Shown piece by piece: positions 25,023-33,599 of a stretch of DNA of 64,000 nt (position 1 is the first letter of the stretch; every line of letters begins with the position of its first letter). Position numbers and translations under genes: made by a program. The notes beneath the pieces were generated by a model. The model was not told the DNA's origin. It worked only from the letters and a program-made list of their open reading frames with translations, and did not search any database. The DNA is from Ruegeria sp. ANG-R. Its GTDB lineage: Bacteria; Pseudomonadota; Alphaproteobacteria; Rhodobacterales; Rhodobacteraceae. Where the stretch lies: positions 18,222 to 82,221 of the forward strand of contig NZ_JWLJ01000014.1 of NCBI RefSeq assembly GCF_000813985.1. The letters run 5' to 3'.

Positions 25023-25559
25023 ATGAGTGTTGAGATGAGTTCCGAACAAGCCGTGCGCGGCGCGATCCAGACCCATTCGAAACGGGTCTGGCGGTTTGGG
25101 CTGGCCCTGTCGGGGGCGTCGGATATTGCGGATGACCTGTTGCAGGCGACCGCCTTGCGTGCGTTGGAGAAGCACCATCAGGTCACTTCGTACGAGCGGC
25201 TGGACAGCTGGCTGATGACAATCTGCCGCTCGATCTGGCTGAACGAGATACGGGCGCGGTCGGTCCGCAAGGCGCAGGCGCTTTCGGTCACGCCCGAAGC
25301 GCAATTGGTTGCACCCGGGCCCGATTCGGAAACGAATATTTTCGCTGCTCAGGTGTTTACCCAAGTGATGCAACTGCCGGAGGCGCAGCGTGAAACGGTG
25401 ATGCTTGTGTTTGTGGAAGGATACAGCTACCGCGAAGCTGCGGTCTTGCTGGATGTTCCCATCGGCACGATCATGAGCCGGCTGTCCAATGCCCGGCAGA
25501 AACTGAAAACCGTAATGCAGCACGATGCGGCTGACACCGTTCGACGGAGTGGCAAATGA
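25023..25559 (+). CDS. ECF-type RNA polymerase sigma factor
   Basis: 178 residues from ATG 25023 (ATG 25035 is an equal alternative; neither has a strong ribosome site). Region 2 spans about 10-75 with ALSGASDIADDLLQATALRAL and LDSWLMTICRSIWLNE. Region 4 spans about 110-165 with LPEAQRETVMLVFVEGYSYR and EAAVLLDVPIGTIMSRLSNARQ (each in part), a sigma-4 helix-turn-helix. It overlaps the following gene by 4 nt, the usual coupling with a cognate anti-sigma factor. Regulon unknown. Confidence 0.88.
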   Translation: MSVEMSSEQAVRGAIQTHSKRVWRFGLALSGASDIADDLLQATALRALEKHHQVTSYERLDSWLMTICRSIWLNEIRARSVRKAQALSVTPEAQLVAPGPDSETNIFAAQVFTQVMQLPEAQRETVMLVFVEGYSYREAAVLLDVPIGTIMSRLSNARQKLKTVMQHDAADTVRRSGK

Positions 25560-26293
25560 AGTTTTCCGACGAAACACTTCTGGCCTATCTGGAAGGAAGC
25601 CTGGACGAGGCGGAGGCGCGGGCCGTCGAAAACGCGGTCGCAGATGACTCCGCGCTCGAATCCCGCCTGATGGCGCTGGACCCATTTGCCCCGGTAGTGC
25701 AGCAGGTTTTTGAAGCCGTCCCGGCTGAGGCCCCTTCGATCGATCTGCCTGCGCCTAACCCGCCGCAATCCGGTGCCGGACTTCTCCGTTTGCTGGCGGT
25801 TGCGGCTTCGGTGGCCGTCATCGCCGCTTCTGCAACCTTCTGGGCGACACGGCCCAAGGCTTTGGGGTGGGCTGAACAGGCAGCGATCTATCAGTCGCTT
25901 TATTCATCGGACACGATTGCCGAGTTGGACAATCCACCGCAAAGGCTTGATGCGCAGTTTGCACTGGCCGAGGCGCAGCTGGGCCGGTCTCTGAACCGAG
26001 AGGTATTGGAAAATCTACCCGGTCTTGATCTGAAGCGGGCACAGGTTCTGTCGTTCAAAGGCAAACCGCTGGTTCAGATCGTCTTTGCTGACGCGCAGGG
26101 CGAACCCTTTGCCTTTTGCGTGATCCGACAGGGCCCGGATGCCCCTGCCAAGGATGTTAATCTTGCGGTTCTCAGTGGTCTTGCAACAGCGACATGGGCG
26201 CGCGATGGGTACGGCTATATGCTGCTGGGAAGCGATGGCCAGACCGATCTGAGCGGCGAACTGAGTGTTCTGACCGACGCCTTTACCGGCTGA
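25556..26293 (+). CDS. Membrane anti-sigma-like factor paired with the ECF sigma
   Basis: 245 residues. The N-terminal cytoplasmic part (about 1-72) starts MKFSDETLLAYLEGSLDEAEA, the common start of anti-sigma/zinc-finger-type proteins, but lacks the HxxxCxxC zinc motif. One membrane segment (about 77-96, LLRLLAVAASVAVIAASATF). The remainder (about 100-245) is periplasmic and unassigned. Translational overlap with the sigma gene strongly suggests it holds that sigma factor at the membrane until a signal arrives. The signal is unknown. Confidence 0.75.
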   Translation: MKFSDETLLAYLEGSLDEAEARAVENAVADDSALESRLMALDPFAPVVQQVFEAVPAEAPSIDLPAPNPPQSGAGLLRLLAVAASVAVIAASATFWATRPKALGWAEQAAIYQSLYSSDTIAELDNPPQRLDAQFALAEAQLGRSLNREVLENLPGLDLKRAQVLSFKGKPLVQIVFADAQGEPFAFCVIRQGPDAPAKDVNLAVLSGLATATWARDGYGYMLLGSDGQTDLSGELSVLTDAFTG

Positions 26294-26352
26294 TACGCAG
26301 GAAATCGGAAAACCTCTTGTGAACTGAGGCAAATGTCCGAAGTATACCCGAC

Positions 26353-27432
26353 ATGAAGCCGAAACCTGTCATACCGGACCCGGATGAAGAGGCCGCCGAA
26401 GAGGGGCCTCGCAGCATCTATGACGTTGACCCGCCGGAAGAAGAAGATCTGTGGTTTCTCCCACCTGTTGACGATGAAGACCCCGAGGGATTTCTGCCTT
26501 CTGTATCACGACCCGACCGGCGCCTGCTGTTCGATCCGAAGGACTGGCGCGCGGCCCAGTCCGAGCTTTCGGCCGAGCTCGCCGATCTTGCCGTGACCTT
26601 CGGTGCCCTGGACGAACGCTTGCGCGCGGGTCCTCGGGGGTGGGGGCATCGTCTGGCATTGATGGAGGTATCGGATCTGGGTTGGTGGACAGGTGATCGG
26701 ATCAGTGTCGACCGCCTCGCACTCTGGACCGGGTTGCGGATCGGGGCGACCAGTGATGACGTGCAAGCGTTGTACCGGGCAGGTTGGGCAGTGCGGCGGC
26801 TATCGTCGGGTGCGGGGCCATCAGAGGGCGGCTGGGATGCCGGACTGACAGTGTTTCTCGACCGTCAGGCCCAGGGCATCGAGGATGCCCCCGAGGCCGT
26901 GATCGATCTGGCTGAGGTGATGCGCAATGTGGCCGGTTTGCATCCGGTGACTCAGGCCGCAATCGGGTTTCACGCTTGGCGTGCATTGTCTCAGGGCATC
27001 GGTCAGGACACCGAGGCAGCCATCATAGCCGCCCGCCATGCCGCTACGATGGGACGGGGCGGGGCATTGTTCATGCCGCTTTCATTGTCGGGCCCTGGTG
27101 CGTTGCGGGGGGCGGGTGCCTTGGATGAAAAGCTATCGGCCTGGATCATGGGGGCAGGTCAGGCTTCGCTTGCGGCCCTGTTGCATCTGGATCGGGTCAG
27201 CGCGTGGGACCGACGCGCCCGCGAGGCCGTCTCGGACCTGAGCGGTCGAACACCGCCGGTACTGATTGATGCGCTCACCGCGTGGCCAATGGTGTCGGCC
27301 CCGCTGGCCGAAGAGTTGACCCAAGCCTCGCGTGCGGCGGTGCAGCGAAATTTGGACAAGTTCAGCGACCGAGGGCTGATCCGAGAGGTGACAGGGCAGG
27401 GTCGGTATCGCGTTTGGACGGCGGCCCTGTAA
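26353..27432 (+). CDS. DUF1612-like protein with C-terminal winged helix
   Basis: 359 residues. N-terminal 60 residues are acidic and proline-rich (PDPDEEAAEEGPR, DVDPPEEEDLW). The middle (about 60-230) matches the plan of DUF1612/helix-turn-helix proteins of alphaproteobacteria: ELADLAVTFGALDERLRAGPR, LALMEVSDLGWWTGDRISVD, then helical repeats. The C-terminus (about 310-355) is a winged-helix pattern, PLAEELTQASRAAVQRNLDK followed by RGLIREVTGQGRYRVW. Relatives are common on rhizobial and roseobacter replicons and have no settled function; DNA binding is likely. No signal peptide. Family call is by pattern recall and should be treated as moderate. Confidence 0.55.
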   Translation: MKPKPVIPDPDEEAAEEGPRSIYDVDPPEEEDLWFLPPVDDEDPEGFLPSVSRPDRRLLFDPKDWRAAQSELSAELADLAVTFGALDERLRAGPRGWGHRLALMEVSDLGWWTGDRISVDRLALWTGLRIGATSDDVQALYRAGWAVRRLSSGAGPSEGGWDAGLTVFLDRQAQGIEDAPEAVIDLAEVMRNVAGLHPVTQAAIGFHAWRALSQGIGQDTEAAIIAARHAATMGRGGALFMPLSLSGPGALRGAGALDEKLSAWIMGAGQASLAALLHLDRVSAWDRRAREAVSDLSGRTPPVLIDALTAWPMVSAPLAEELTQASRAAVQRNLDKFSDRGLIREVTGQGRYRVWTAAL

Positions 27433-27433
27433 C

Positions 27434-27448
27434 GGCCCGCTACGGGCC
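27434..27448 (+). other. Small hairpin after the DUF1612-like gene
   Basis: GGCCCG, three-base loop, CGGGCC directly after the stop codon at 27432. There is no T run, so it is at most a weak terminator or an mRNA 3' stabiliser before gmd. Confidence 0.3.
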
Positions 27449-27524
27449 ACGTCGGCTTGCATTCGGTCGGGTCTTGCTGTTTCTGGAAGAGTAAGCAGGC
27501 AAAATAGAACATCGGGGCGCAAAC

Positions 27525-28649
27525 ATGAGCAAAACGGCACTGATAACCGGCATAACGGGTCAGGATGGCTCTTACCTCGCCGAGCTGTTGCTTGCCAAAG
27601 GCTATGAGGTTCACGGCATCAAACGCCGTGCATCATCTTTCAATACACAGCGGATCGACCATATTTATCAGGACCCGCACGAACCGGACCCTAAACTGCA
27701 TCTGCACTATGGCGATCTGAGCGATACCTCGAACCTGACCCGTATCGTTCAGGAAGTGCAGCCGGACGAGGTGTATAACCTTGGGGCGCAATCTCATGTC
27801 GCGGTGAGTTTCGAAGCCCCCGAATATACCGCGGATGTGGATGGTCTGGGCACGCTGCGCCTGCTCGAAGCGATCCGGTTTCTGGGACTTGAAGACAAGA
27901 CGCGATTCTATCAGGCCTCCACATCAGAGCTTTACGGTTTGGTGCAGGAAACCCCGCAGCGTGAGACGACGCCGTTTCATCCGCGTTCGCCCTACGGGGT
28001 GGCCAAGCTGTATTCCTATTGGATTACAGTGAACTATCGCGAGGCGTATGGGATGTACGCCTGCAATGGTATCCTGTTCAATCACGAAAGTCCCCGGCGC
28101 GGCGAGACATTTGTAACCCGTAAGATCACCCGTGGTCTCGCCAATATCGCGCAAGGATTGGATGATTGTTTGCACATGGGCAATATCGACAGCCTGCGTG
28201 ACTGGGGGCACGCCCGGGACTACGTGAAGATGCAATGGCTGATGTTGCAGCAGGACATGCCGGAAGATTTCGTGATCGCCACCGGCAAACAGTACTCCGT
28301 ACGCCAGTTCATCGAATGGTCTGCCTCTGAATTGGGCCTCGTGCTGGAGTTTTCAGGCGAGGGCGTCGATGAGGTTGCAATTGTACGAGAGGTGATTGGT
28401 GACAAGGCGCCGGCGTTGCAAGCCGGTGACGTCGTGATGCGTATCAATCCCCGTTACTTCCGTCCGGCTGAGGTGGACTCGCTGTTGGGCGACCCGTCAA
28501 AGGCCAAGCAAAAGCTTGGATGGGAACCTGAAATATCCGTGCAGGATCTATGTGCTGAAATGATTGCCGAAGATCTGGAAATAGCACGGCGCAACGCGCT
28601 GCTCAAAGAGCATGGTCTCGGTGCACCAGTCACCCGGGAAAATGGCTGA
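27525..28649 (+). CDS. gmd: GDP-mannose 4,6-dehydratase
   Basis: 374 residues, extended SDR. Cofactor motif ALITGITGQDGSYLAELLL (about 5-23), RRASSFNT, GDLSD, catalytic triad STSELYG and YGVAKLYSYW (Thr/Ser, Tyr, Lys), FNHESPRRGETFVTRK (about 186-201), and the C-terminal YFRPAEVDSLLGDPSKAK. Converts GDP-mannose to GDP-4-keto-6-deoxymannose, precursor of GDP-fucose, GDP-rhamnose or perosamine. Directly followed by fcl, so GDP-L-fucose is the likely product. GDP-mannose would come from the ManC enzyme at 30946. Confidence 0.95.
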   Translation: MSKTALITGITGQDGSYLAELLLAKGYEVHGIKRRASSFNTQRIDHIYQDPHEPDPKLHLHYGDLSDTSNLTRIVQEVQPDEVYNLGAQSHVAVSFEAPEYTADVDGLGTLRLLEAIRFLGLEDKTRFYQASTSELYGLVQETPQRETTPFHPRSPYGVAKLYSYWITVNYREAYGMYACNGILFNHESPRRGETFVTRKITRGLANIAQGLDDCLHMGNIDSLRDWGHARDYVKMQWLMLQQDMPEDFVIATGKQYSVRQFIEWSASELGLVLEFSGEGVDEVAIVREVIGDKAPALQAGDVVMRINPRYFRPAEVDSLLGDPSKAKQKLGWEPEISVQDLCAEMIAEDLEIARRNALLKEHGLGAPVTRENG

Positions 28650-28650
28650 A

Positions 28651-29637
28651 ATGACTAAGAAGCGCAAAGTCTATGTGGCGGGTCATGGCGGCATGGTCGG
28701 CGGTGCGATCCTGAGGAAATTGCAGCAACGCCAACAGGCGGGCGAGGACATTGAGCTGGTCACTCGTACAAGGGCCGAATTGGACTTGACCGATCAGGCA
28801 CAGGTTCATGCGTTCATGCGTTCGGAGCGGCCCGATGTCGTGATCCTGGCAGCGGCCCGCGTTGGCGGTATTCATGCGAACAACACCTACCCGGCGGATT
28901 TTATCTATGAAAACCTGATGATCGAATGCAACGTGATCCATCAGGCATTCTCAACCGGGGTAAAACGACTGCTGCAACTTGGCAGCTCCTGCATATACCC
29001 TCGTGAGACCGATCAACCCATGCGCGAAGACGCGCTACTGACCGGTCCGCTGGAGCCGACGAATGAGCCTTATGCCATCGCCAAGATCGCCGGGATCAAG
29101 CTGTGTGAGAGTTATAATCGGCAACACGGAGTCGATTATCGATCCGTGATGCCAACCAACCTTTATGGTCCGGGTGATAACTTCCACCCGGAAAACAGCC
29201 ACGTGCTGCCGGCCCTGATCCGCCGCTTTCATATTGCGCAGCGCGACGGAATTGATGAGGTCGTGATCTGGGGTACGGGAAAGCCCCGCCGCGAGTTCCT
29301 GCATGTTGACGATATGGCCGATGCGTCTCTATTCGTGCTGGACCTGCCGCGCGACGTTTATCAGGCGAATACACTTCCGATGCTAAGCCACATCAACGTG
29401 GGAACGGGTGCGGATGTCTCAATCGCTGAGCTCGCAGCGACCGTTGCGCGTATTACCGGGTTTAAAGGCAGGATCACCTGTGATCCCGACAAACCCGATG
29501 GCACGATGCAAAAGCTGATGGATGTATCTCGCCTGGCAGAAATGGGCTGGGCTGCCCGGATTGGTCTCGAGGACGGAATTCGCCAGACTTATGAGTGGTT
29601 TCTGAACCAGCCGGATGCTGGTCTGCGCCGAAAGTAA
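28651..29637 (+). CDS. fcl: GDP-L-fucose synthase
   Basis: 328 residues from ATG 28651. Cofactor motif YVAGHGGMVGGAIL, VILAAARVGGIHANNTYP, LQLGSSCIYPRE (catalytic Ser), EPYAIAKIAGIKLCESY (catalytic Tyr and Lys), LYGPGDNFHPENSHVLPALI, and RREFLHVDDMADA. Epimerises and reduces the Gmd product to GDP-L-fucose. The start is 1 nt after the gmd stop; ATG 28642, overlapping gmd, is an alternative. Together with gmd it supplies fucose for an extracellular or capsular polysaccharide. Confidence 0.93.
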   Translation: MTKKRKVYVAGHGGMVGGAILRKLQQRQQAGEDIELVTRTRAELDLTDQAQVHAFMRSERPDVVILAAARVGGIHANNTYPADFIYENLMIECNVIHQAFSTGVKRLLQLGSSCIYPRETDQPMREDALLTGPLEPTNEPYAIAKIAGIKLCESYNRQHGVDYRSVMPTNLYGPGDNFHPENSHVLPALIRRFHIAQRDGIDEVVIWGTGKPRREFLHVDDMADASLFVLDLPRDVYQANTLPMLSHINVGTGADVSIAELAATVARITGFKGRITCDPDKPDGTMQKLMDVSRLAEMGWAARIGLEDGIRQTYEWFLNQPDAGLRRK

Positions 29638-29661
29638 CCGCCCGGGCGGTGGCCCGGGCGG
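29638..29661. terminator. Strong hairpin terminator between fcl and the DUF2793 gene
   Basis: CCGCCCGGGC (29638-29647), loop GGTG, GCCCGGGCGG (29652-29661): a perfect 10-bp GC stem starting right after the fcl stop, followed by TCTGATTTGT. It separates two convergent genes. Confidence 0.65.
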
Positions 29662-29670
29662 TCTGATTTG

Positions 29671-30753
29671 TCAGAACCAACGGCCGATTGCGATAGCTTT
29701 TGGCGCAAGTGTTGCTGCGTCAGAAGAGGCAGCCATCACTTGAAAGCTCACCTGAGTTTCCGAGGGGGCGTCAAACCCCATAAACCGGCCAATCCCGCCG
29801 CCGTTCCCGCTAAGCACCGGCGTGCTGCCCGACGCAAAAGCGATGGGGAAAGCCCATGCCGCAGTGTCGCTGGCGAACAACGTGCCGGTTGCCGTCGTGC
29901 ACCCCACTGCCGCCAGAGTTGCCGTGCAAATCTGGGTGCCGTCAGCAAACCGCGTGTAATCGCCATTTGCAGTGCTGCCCCGTTCGATCACTGCTCCGGA
30001 AGGTACGCCGCTGTTCTCAGACACCGTGCCCAGCAAATTACCCGGCCCGTATCCATAATCCGCCCGCATCAGGCGACCAGAGGTGGTGTCATCCGCGCTG
30101 TTTTGCACAGCTGCGCCGTGGGCGGTGCCGGTGGTGGCATTGAATCGCAGAGCCTCGACCCAGTTTCCGCCATCCGGCGAGACCTTGATTGAGAAATCGG
30201 TATTGCCAGACAGGCCCATCTCGGCATGTCCGGTCCAGTTCGACTGGAACAACAGCGATGCGGTGTCTCCGGCACCAGCTTTGTTGATCTTCAACTGGTG
30301 GCCGCTGCCTTCGTGGGTCAGCAACGTGGCCGGGCTGCGCACTGAAAGACGGTTGGTGTTGTCTGATCCGGTCGCTATGCCCACCCCCGACAGGTTTTGC
30401 ATGTTGACCGGAGGATTAATCCAGTTCGACCCATCCCAGACCTTCAACTGGCCTGCGCTTTGATCCCAGGCCCGCCATCCCAGGCCGGGCATCAGGAAAT
30501 ACCAACCATTATCCAGCCATGCCGCCAGTTTACCGGCCTGACCGGCCCAGGCCCCGGTTGGGGTTCCGCCAAGCGCATACGTTTCACCCTGATCAGGCGC
30601 GGCAGGCGGGAGTGTCGCGTCGACCGAGGCAACGCGCAGCTGCACTACAAGATCCAGCGCGCGCAACGCGTCGTTGTGGGTTACGTGTTTCTGGGCCTGC
30701 GCGGGTTGCAGATAGGGTAGATTCAAACGGGGAGAGTTCTGTGGCACGGGCAT
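29671..30753 (-). CDS. DUF2793 protein, phage/gene-transfer-agent spike-like
   Basis: 360 residues, no signal peptide. N-terminal DUF2793 domain (about 1-110): NSPRLNLPYLQPAQAQKHVT followed by HNDALRALDLVVQL, GETYALGGTPTGAWAGQ, and LAAWLDNGWYFLMPGLGWRA. The middle and C-terminal parts look like a phage tail-fibre or spike, rich in Gly, Ser and Thr, with SGVGIATGSDNTNRLSV and a C-terminal receptor-binding-like sandwich ending KAIAIGRWF. DUF2793 proteins occur as phage tail-associated and gene-transfer-agent spike proteins in Rhodobacterales. No other phage genes are near. It stands alone between terminators inside a nucleotide-sugar locus. Confidence 0.75.
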   Translation of the reverse strand: MPVPQNSPRLNLPYLQPAQAQKHVTHNDALRALDLVVQLRVASVDATLPPAAPDQGETYALGGTPTGAWAGQAGKLAAWLDNGWYFLMPGLGWRAWDQSAGQLKVWDGSNWINPPVNMQNLSGVGIATGSDNTNRLSVRSPATLLTHEGSGHQLKINKAGAGDTASLLFQSNWTGHAEMGLSGNTDFSIKVSPDGGNWVEALRFNATTGTAHGAAVQNSADDTTSGRLMRADYGYGPGNLLGTVSENSGVPSGAVIERGSTANGDYTRFADGTQICTATLAAVGCTTATGTLFASDTAAWAFPIAFASGSTPVLSGNGGGIGRFMGFDAPSETQVSFQVMAASSDAATLAPKAIAIGRWF

Positions 30754-30865
30754 CCTCCTGTGGTGTCGGTCCGACGATGATTGGGCGCCACCCTGCCGTG
30801 ATGCGTATGAATCTCGCCTGACCGGAACGAACGCCCCGGTTTCGAGTTGTTAAGATTTGAACACG

Positions 30866-30896
30866 ACAAAAGAAAGACACCTGCCTTGCAGGTGCC
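30866..30896 (-). terminator. Rho-independent terminator of the galU-manC unit
   Basis: On the minus strand, CACCTGC, three-base loop, GCAGGTG (30878-30894), flanked by further pairing and followed by TTTCTTTTG (toward 30866). It lies about 50 nt after the manC stop. Classic stem plus T run. Confidence 0.75.
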
Positions 30897-30945
30897 TGTA
30901 TCCTTGGTCAGTTCGCGAACTCAGATTAAGGTCTGAACGCCGGGT

Positions 30946-32382
30946 TCAATCACGCGCGTAGATGTCTTCGTAGCGAATGATGTCATCCTCGCCCAAATAG
31001 GTCCCGGTCTGTACCTCGATCAGAACCATCGGAACTTTACCGGGGTTTACCATCCGGTGCACTGCGCCCAATGGGACATAAACGGACTGGTTCTCGGATA
31101 CGAGCTGGACTTTGTCATCAATTGTCACCTCAGCGGTGCCTTCCACAACAATCCAATGCTCGGACCGGTGATGATGCGATTGCAGGCTAAGCGAAGCGCC
31201 GGGGTGGACGTGAATACGCTTAACCTGAAACCGATCTCCGATGACGAGACTTTCGAACCAACCCCAGGGACGGTGGTCGACAGGCAGGGCTTCCGCCTGT
31301 TTCGCTCCTTTTGCTTTCAAGGCTAAGACCGCCTGCTTGACGTCCTGCGCGCGATCCATGCTGGCTACCAAAACCGCGTCAGGCATTGCCACCGTGATCA
31401 CGTTCTCCAGCCCCATCGCCACAACTTCTTGCGCGGGCGATTCCGAGCGCACCAGCACATTGCGGCAATCAATGGCGGTCACTTCGCCGGCGGTTGCAAC
31501 GCCGTCGGCATCGGGGTTGCTCAGTTCCTGCACTGCAGACCAACTGCCCACGTCCGACCATCCCGCAGCATATGGGACCACGCTGAGGTTATTGGCCTTT
31601 TCCATAACCGCATAGTCGATCGAGATGTCCTCGACCGATGTCCACGCTTCATGATCAAGCCGCAGAAAACCCAGATCGGACTTTGCCTGCTCAACCGCTG
31701 TCTGAACGGGTGCCATCAAATCCGATGCGTATTGCTTAAAGGCCGCGAGGATATCGTTTACCGCAAACAGGAAAATGCCGGAGTTCCAAAGGTAACTGCC
31801 TTCGGACACCATTGCCTTGGCGCTGTCCAGATCTGGCTTCTCAACGAACCGGTCGAGCGGCACAGAGGCCCCCGACGCATCCGGAACCTGACGGAGTTTG
31901 AGGTAGCCATAACCCGTCTCGGGCCGGTCGGGGGTAATCCCGAACGTTACCAGATCGCTTCGCTCGGTAATGGTGCGCACGCCTTCGGCCACCGCAGCAT
32001 GAAAGGCTGGAGTATCAGGAATGACGTGATCCGATGCGGCCACCAGCATCATCGCGTCGGGATCGGTGGACGAAAGATGCAGAGCGGCGGCCAGAACGGC
32101 GGGAGCGGTATTGCGCCCTTCTGGTTCGATCAGGATTGGGCCGGGATCGACACCGATGGCCATCAATTGCTCCGGGACCACAAAACGAAAAGCTTCGTTG
32201 GTCAGAACCAGGGGCTTGGCATAGGGCGCATCAGTCGGCCCTCGCAGCCGGTCGGCGCATTGTTGCAACAGGCTGGTCTCACCAATCAGAGGCACGAACT
32301 GCTTGGGGTAGCTTTTGCGCGAAAGGGGCCAAAGCCGCGTGCCCGACCCGCCGCACAGGATTACCGGATGGACCTTGCTCAT
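30946..32382 (-). CDS. manC: Mannose-1-phosphate guanylyltransferase / mannose-6-phosphate isomerase (bifunctional)
   Basis: 478 residues, CpsB/XanB/AlgA type. The N-terminal nucleotidyltransferase starts with VHPVILCGGSGTRLWPLSRK (about 4-23, nucleotide loop) and has LIEPEGRNTAPAV (about 98-110) and FVEKPD. The C-terminal cupin (about 350-478) has RPWGWFESLVIGDRFQVKRI (about 369-388) and the metal-binding QSHHHRSEHWIVVEGTAEV. Makes GDP-mannose, the substrate for Gmd. Lies 71 nt downstream of galU on the same strand. Confidence 0.94.
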   Translation of the reverse strand: MSKVHPVILCGGSGTRLWPLSRKSYPKQFVPLIGETSLLQQCADRLRGPTDAPYAKPLVLTNEAFRFVVPEQLMAIGVDPGPILIEPEGRNTAPAVLAAALHLSSTDPDAMMLVAASDHVIPDTPAFHAAVAEGVRTITERSDLVTFGITPDRPETGYGYLKLRQVPDASGASVPLDRFVEKPDLDSAKAMVSEGSYLWNSGIFLFAVNDILAAFKQYASDLMAPVQTAVEQAKSDLGFLRLDHEAWTSVEDISIDYAVMEKANNLSVVPYAAGWSDVGSWSAVQELSNPDADGVATAGEVTAIDCRNVLVRSESPAQEVVAMGLENVITVAMPDAVLVASMDRAQDVKQAVLALKAKGAKQAEALPVDHRPWGWFESLVIGDRFQVKRIHVHPGASLSLQSHHHRSEHWIVVEGTAEVTIDDKVQLVSENQSVYVPLGAVHRMVNPGKVPMVLIEVQTGTYLGEDDIIRYEDIYARD

Positions 32383-32453
32383 GATGCCTGCCCCTTCTTA
32401 GCCTTTGAACCCGAACTGTCGCAATGAATGCCGAATAGGTGAAGCAATTTTAT

Positions 32454-33347
32454 CTATTGCGCGGCCCGGTCTGACGAAACGATGTCATGCAGGTACTGAT
32501 TGAGGTCTTCGCGCAGGTCTTCGCGGGCCAGTGCAAAGGATACCGTGGCCTGCAGGAAACCGGCTTTCGAACCGCAATCGAACCGCTGACCGTCGAACTT
32601 GTAGCCAAAAACAGGTACGCCGTTTCCGATATCCTCGGCGATTGCATCGGTCAGCTGGATTTCCCCGCCGCTGCCTTTCTTCTTCTGGTTCAGATTGTAC
32701 AACACCGAAGGACCCAGAATATAGCGACCGATTACGGCGAGATTTGACGGTGCATCCTCGGGCTTGGGTTTTTCCACCATACCCTTGGCCCGGACAACGG
32801 TGCCGACGTTCTGACCCGTGTCCAAAATTCCGTAGGAACTTGTCTTTTCGTTGGGGACTTCCATCGCGGCAACCATATTGCCGCCAGTTTCCTCATAGGC
32901 TTCGACCATCTGTTGCAGGCAGGGCTTGTCGGCAGAAATCACATCATCGGGCAACATCACTGCAAAGGGTTCATCTCCGATCAGCCGACGCGCGCACCAG
33001 ACAGCGTGTCCCAGCCCCAAAGCCTTGTGCTGGCGGATATAGGCAATTGCGCCACTTTCCATGTTGGTGGCGTTTAGCACCTCAAGCAGTTCGTCTTTGC
33101 CTTTGGATTTGAGGTCTTGTTCCAGCACGAGATTGTGATCGAAATAATCCTCAAGTGCCGATTTTCCGCGCGATGTCACAAAGATGAATTCCGTGATCCC
33201 GGCTGCGCGTGCCTCGTCGATCGCATACTGAACCAGCGGGCGGTCGACCAGAGTCATGATCTCTTTTGGCACCGATTTTGTTGCCGGAAGAAACCGCGTA
33301 CCCATTCCCGCAACGGGGAAAATCGCCTTGGTGACCTTGCGTACCAT
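32454..33347 (-). CDS. galU: UTP-glucose-1-phosphate uridylyltransferase
   Basis: 297 residues. Begins VRKVTKAIFPVAGMGTRFLP (nucleotide loop GMGTRFLPATK), KEIMTLVDRPLVQYAIDEA, LGLGHAVWCA, MLPDDV, and the substrate motif MVEKPKPEDAPSNLAVIGRY (about 190-209). Makes UDP-glucose for polysaccharide and lipid glycosylation. First gene of the galU-manC pair. A modest inverted repeat (GCCGGT/ACCGGC) at 33372-33395 lies just upstream. Confidence 0.95.
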   Translation of the reverse strand: MVRKVTKAIFPVAGMGTRFLPATKSVPKEIMTLVDRPLVQYAIDEARAAGITEFIFVTSRGKSALEDYFDHNLVLEQDLKSKGKDELLEVLNATNMESGAIAYIRQHKALGLGHAVWCARRLIGDEPFAVMLPDDVISADKPCLQQMVEAYEETGGNMVAAMEVPNEKTSSYGILDTGQNVGTVVRAKGMVEKPKPEDAPSNLAVIGRYILGPSVLYNLNQKKKGSGGEIQLTDAIAEDIGNGVPVFGYKFDGQRFDCGSKAGFLQATVSFALAREDLREDLNQYLHDIVSSDRAAQ

Positions 33348-33561
33348 GTTACCTCATAAATTCCATTTATTGCCGGTGTTTCGGATGATACCGGCGTCCT
33401 CACATAAGACTTAAATTCGTATCAATCAATCTCACCCGGCAGGTCTGCTGAGGGCTCTCTGGAATCTGCCATTAACTAACGGGCAGAGTCAAAACGAAAC
33501 ATCGCAGAGCATGTTCCGTATCATGTTATCCCAGCGGTCAGTCGTTTTATGTCGTCTTGTT

Positions 33562-33594
33562 CGCGCCCCTGAAACCAGTGGGTTCCGGGGCGCG
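33562..33594 (-). terminator. Hairpin after the peptide-transporter operon
   Basis: CGCGCCCC (33562-33569) pairs with GGGGCGCG (33587-33594), extended by partial GAAACC/GGTTCC pairing around a small loop. It sits immediately downstream of the minus-strand ATPase stop at 33600. There is no T run on the minus strand, so termination may be incomplete. Confidence 0.5.
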
Positions 33595-33599
33595 ATGAT

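Noticed and set aside
33372..33395. GCCGGT-N12-ACCGGC inverted repeat upstream of galU
   Set aside because: Only 6 bp arms in GC-rich DNA with a large loop; likely chance.
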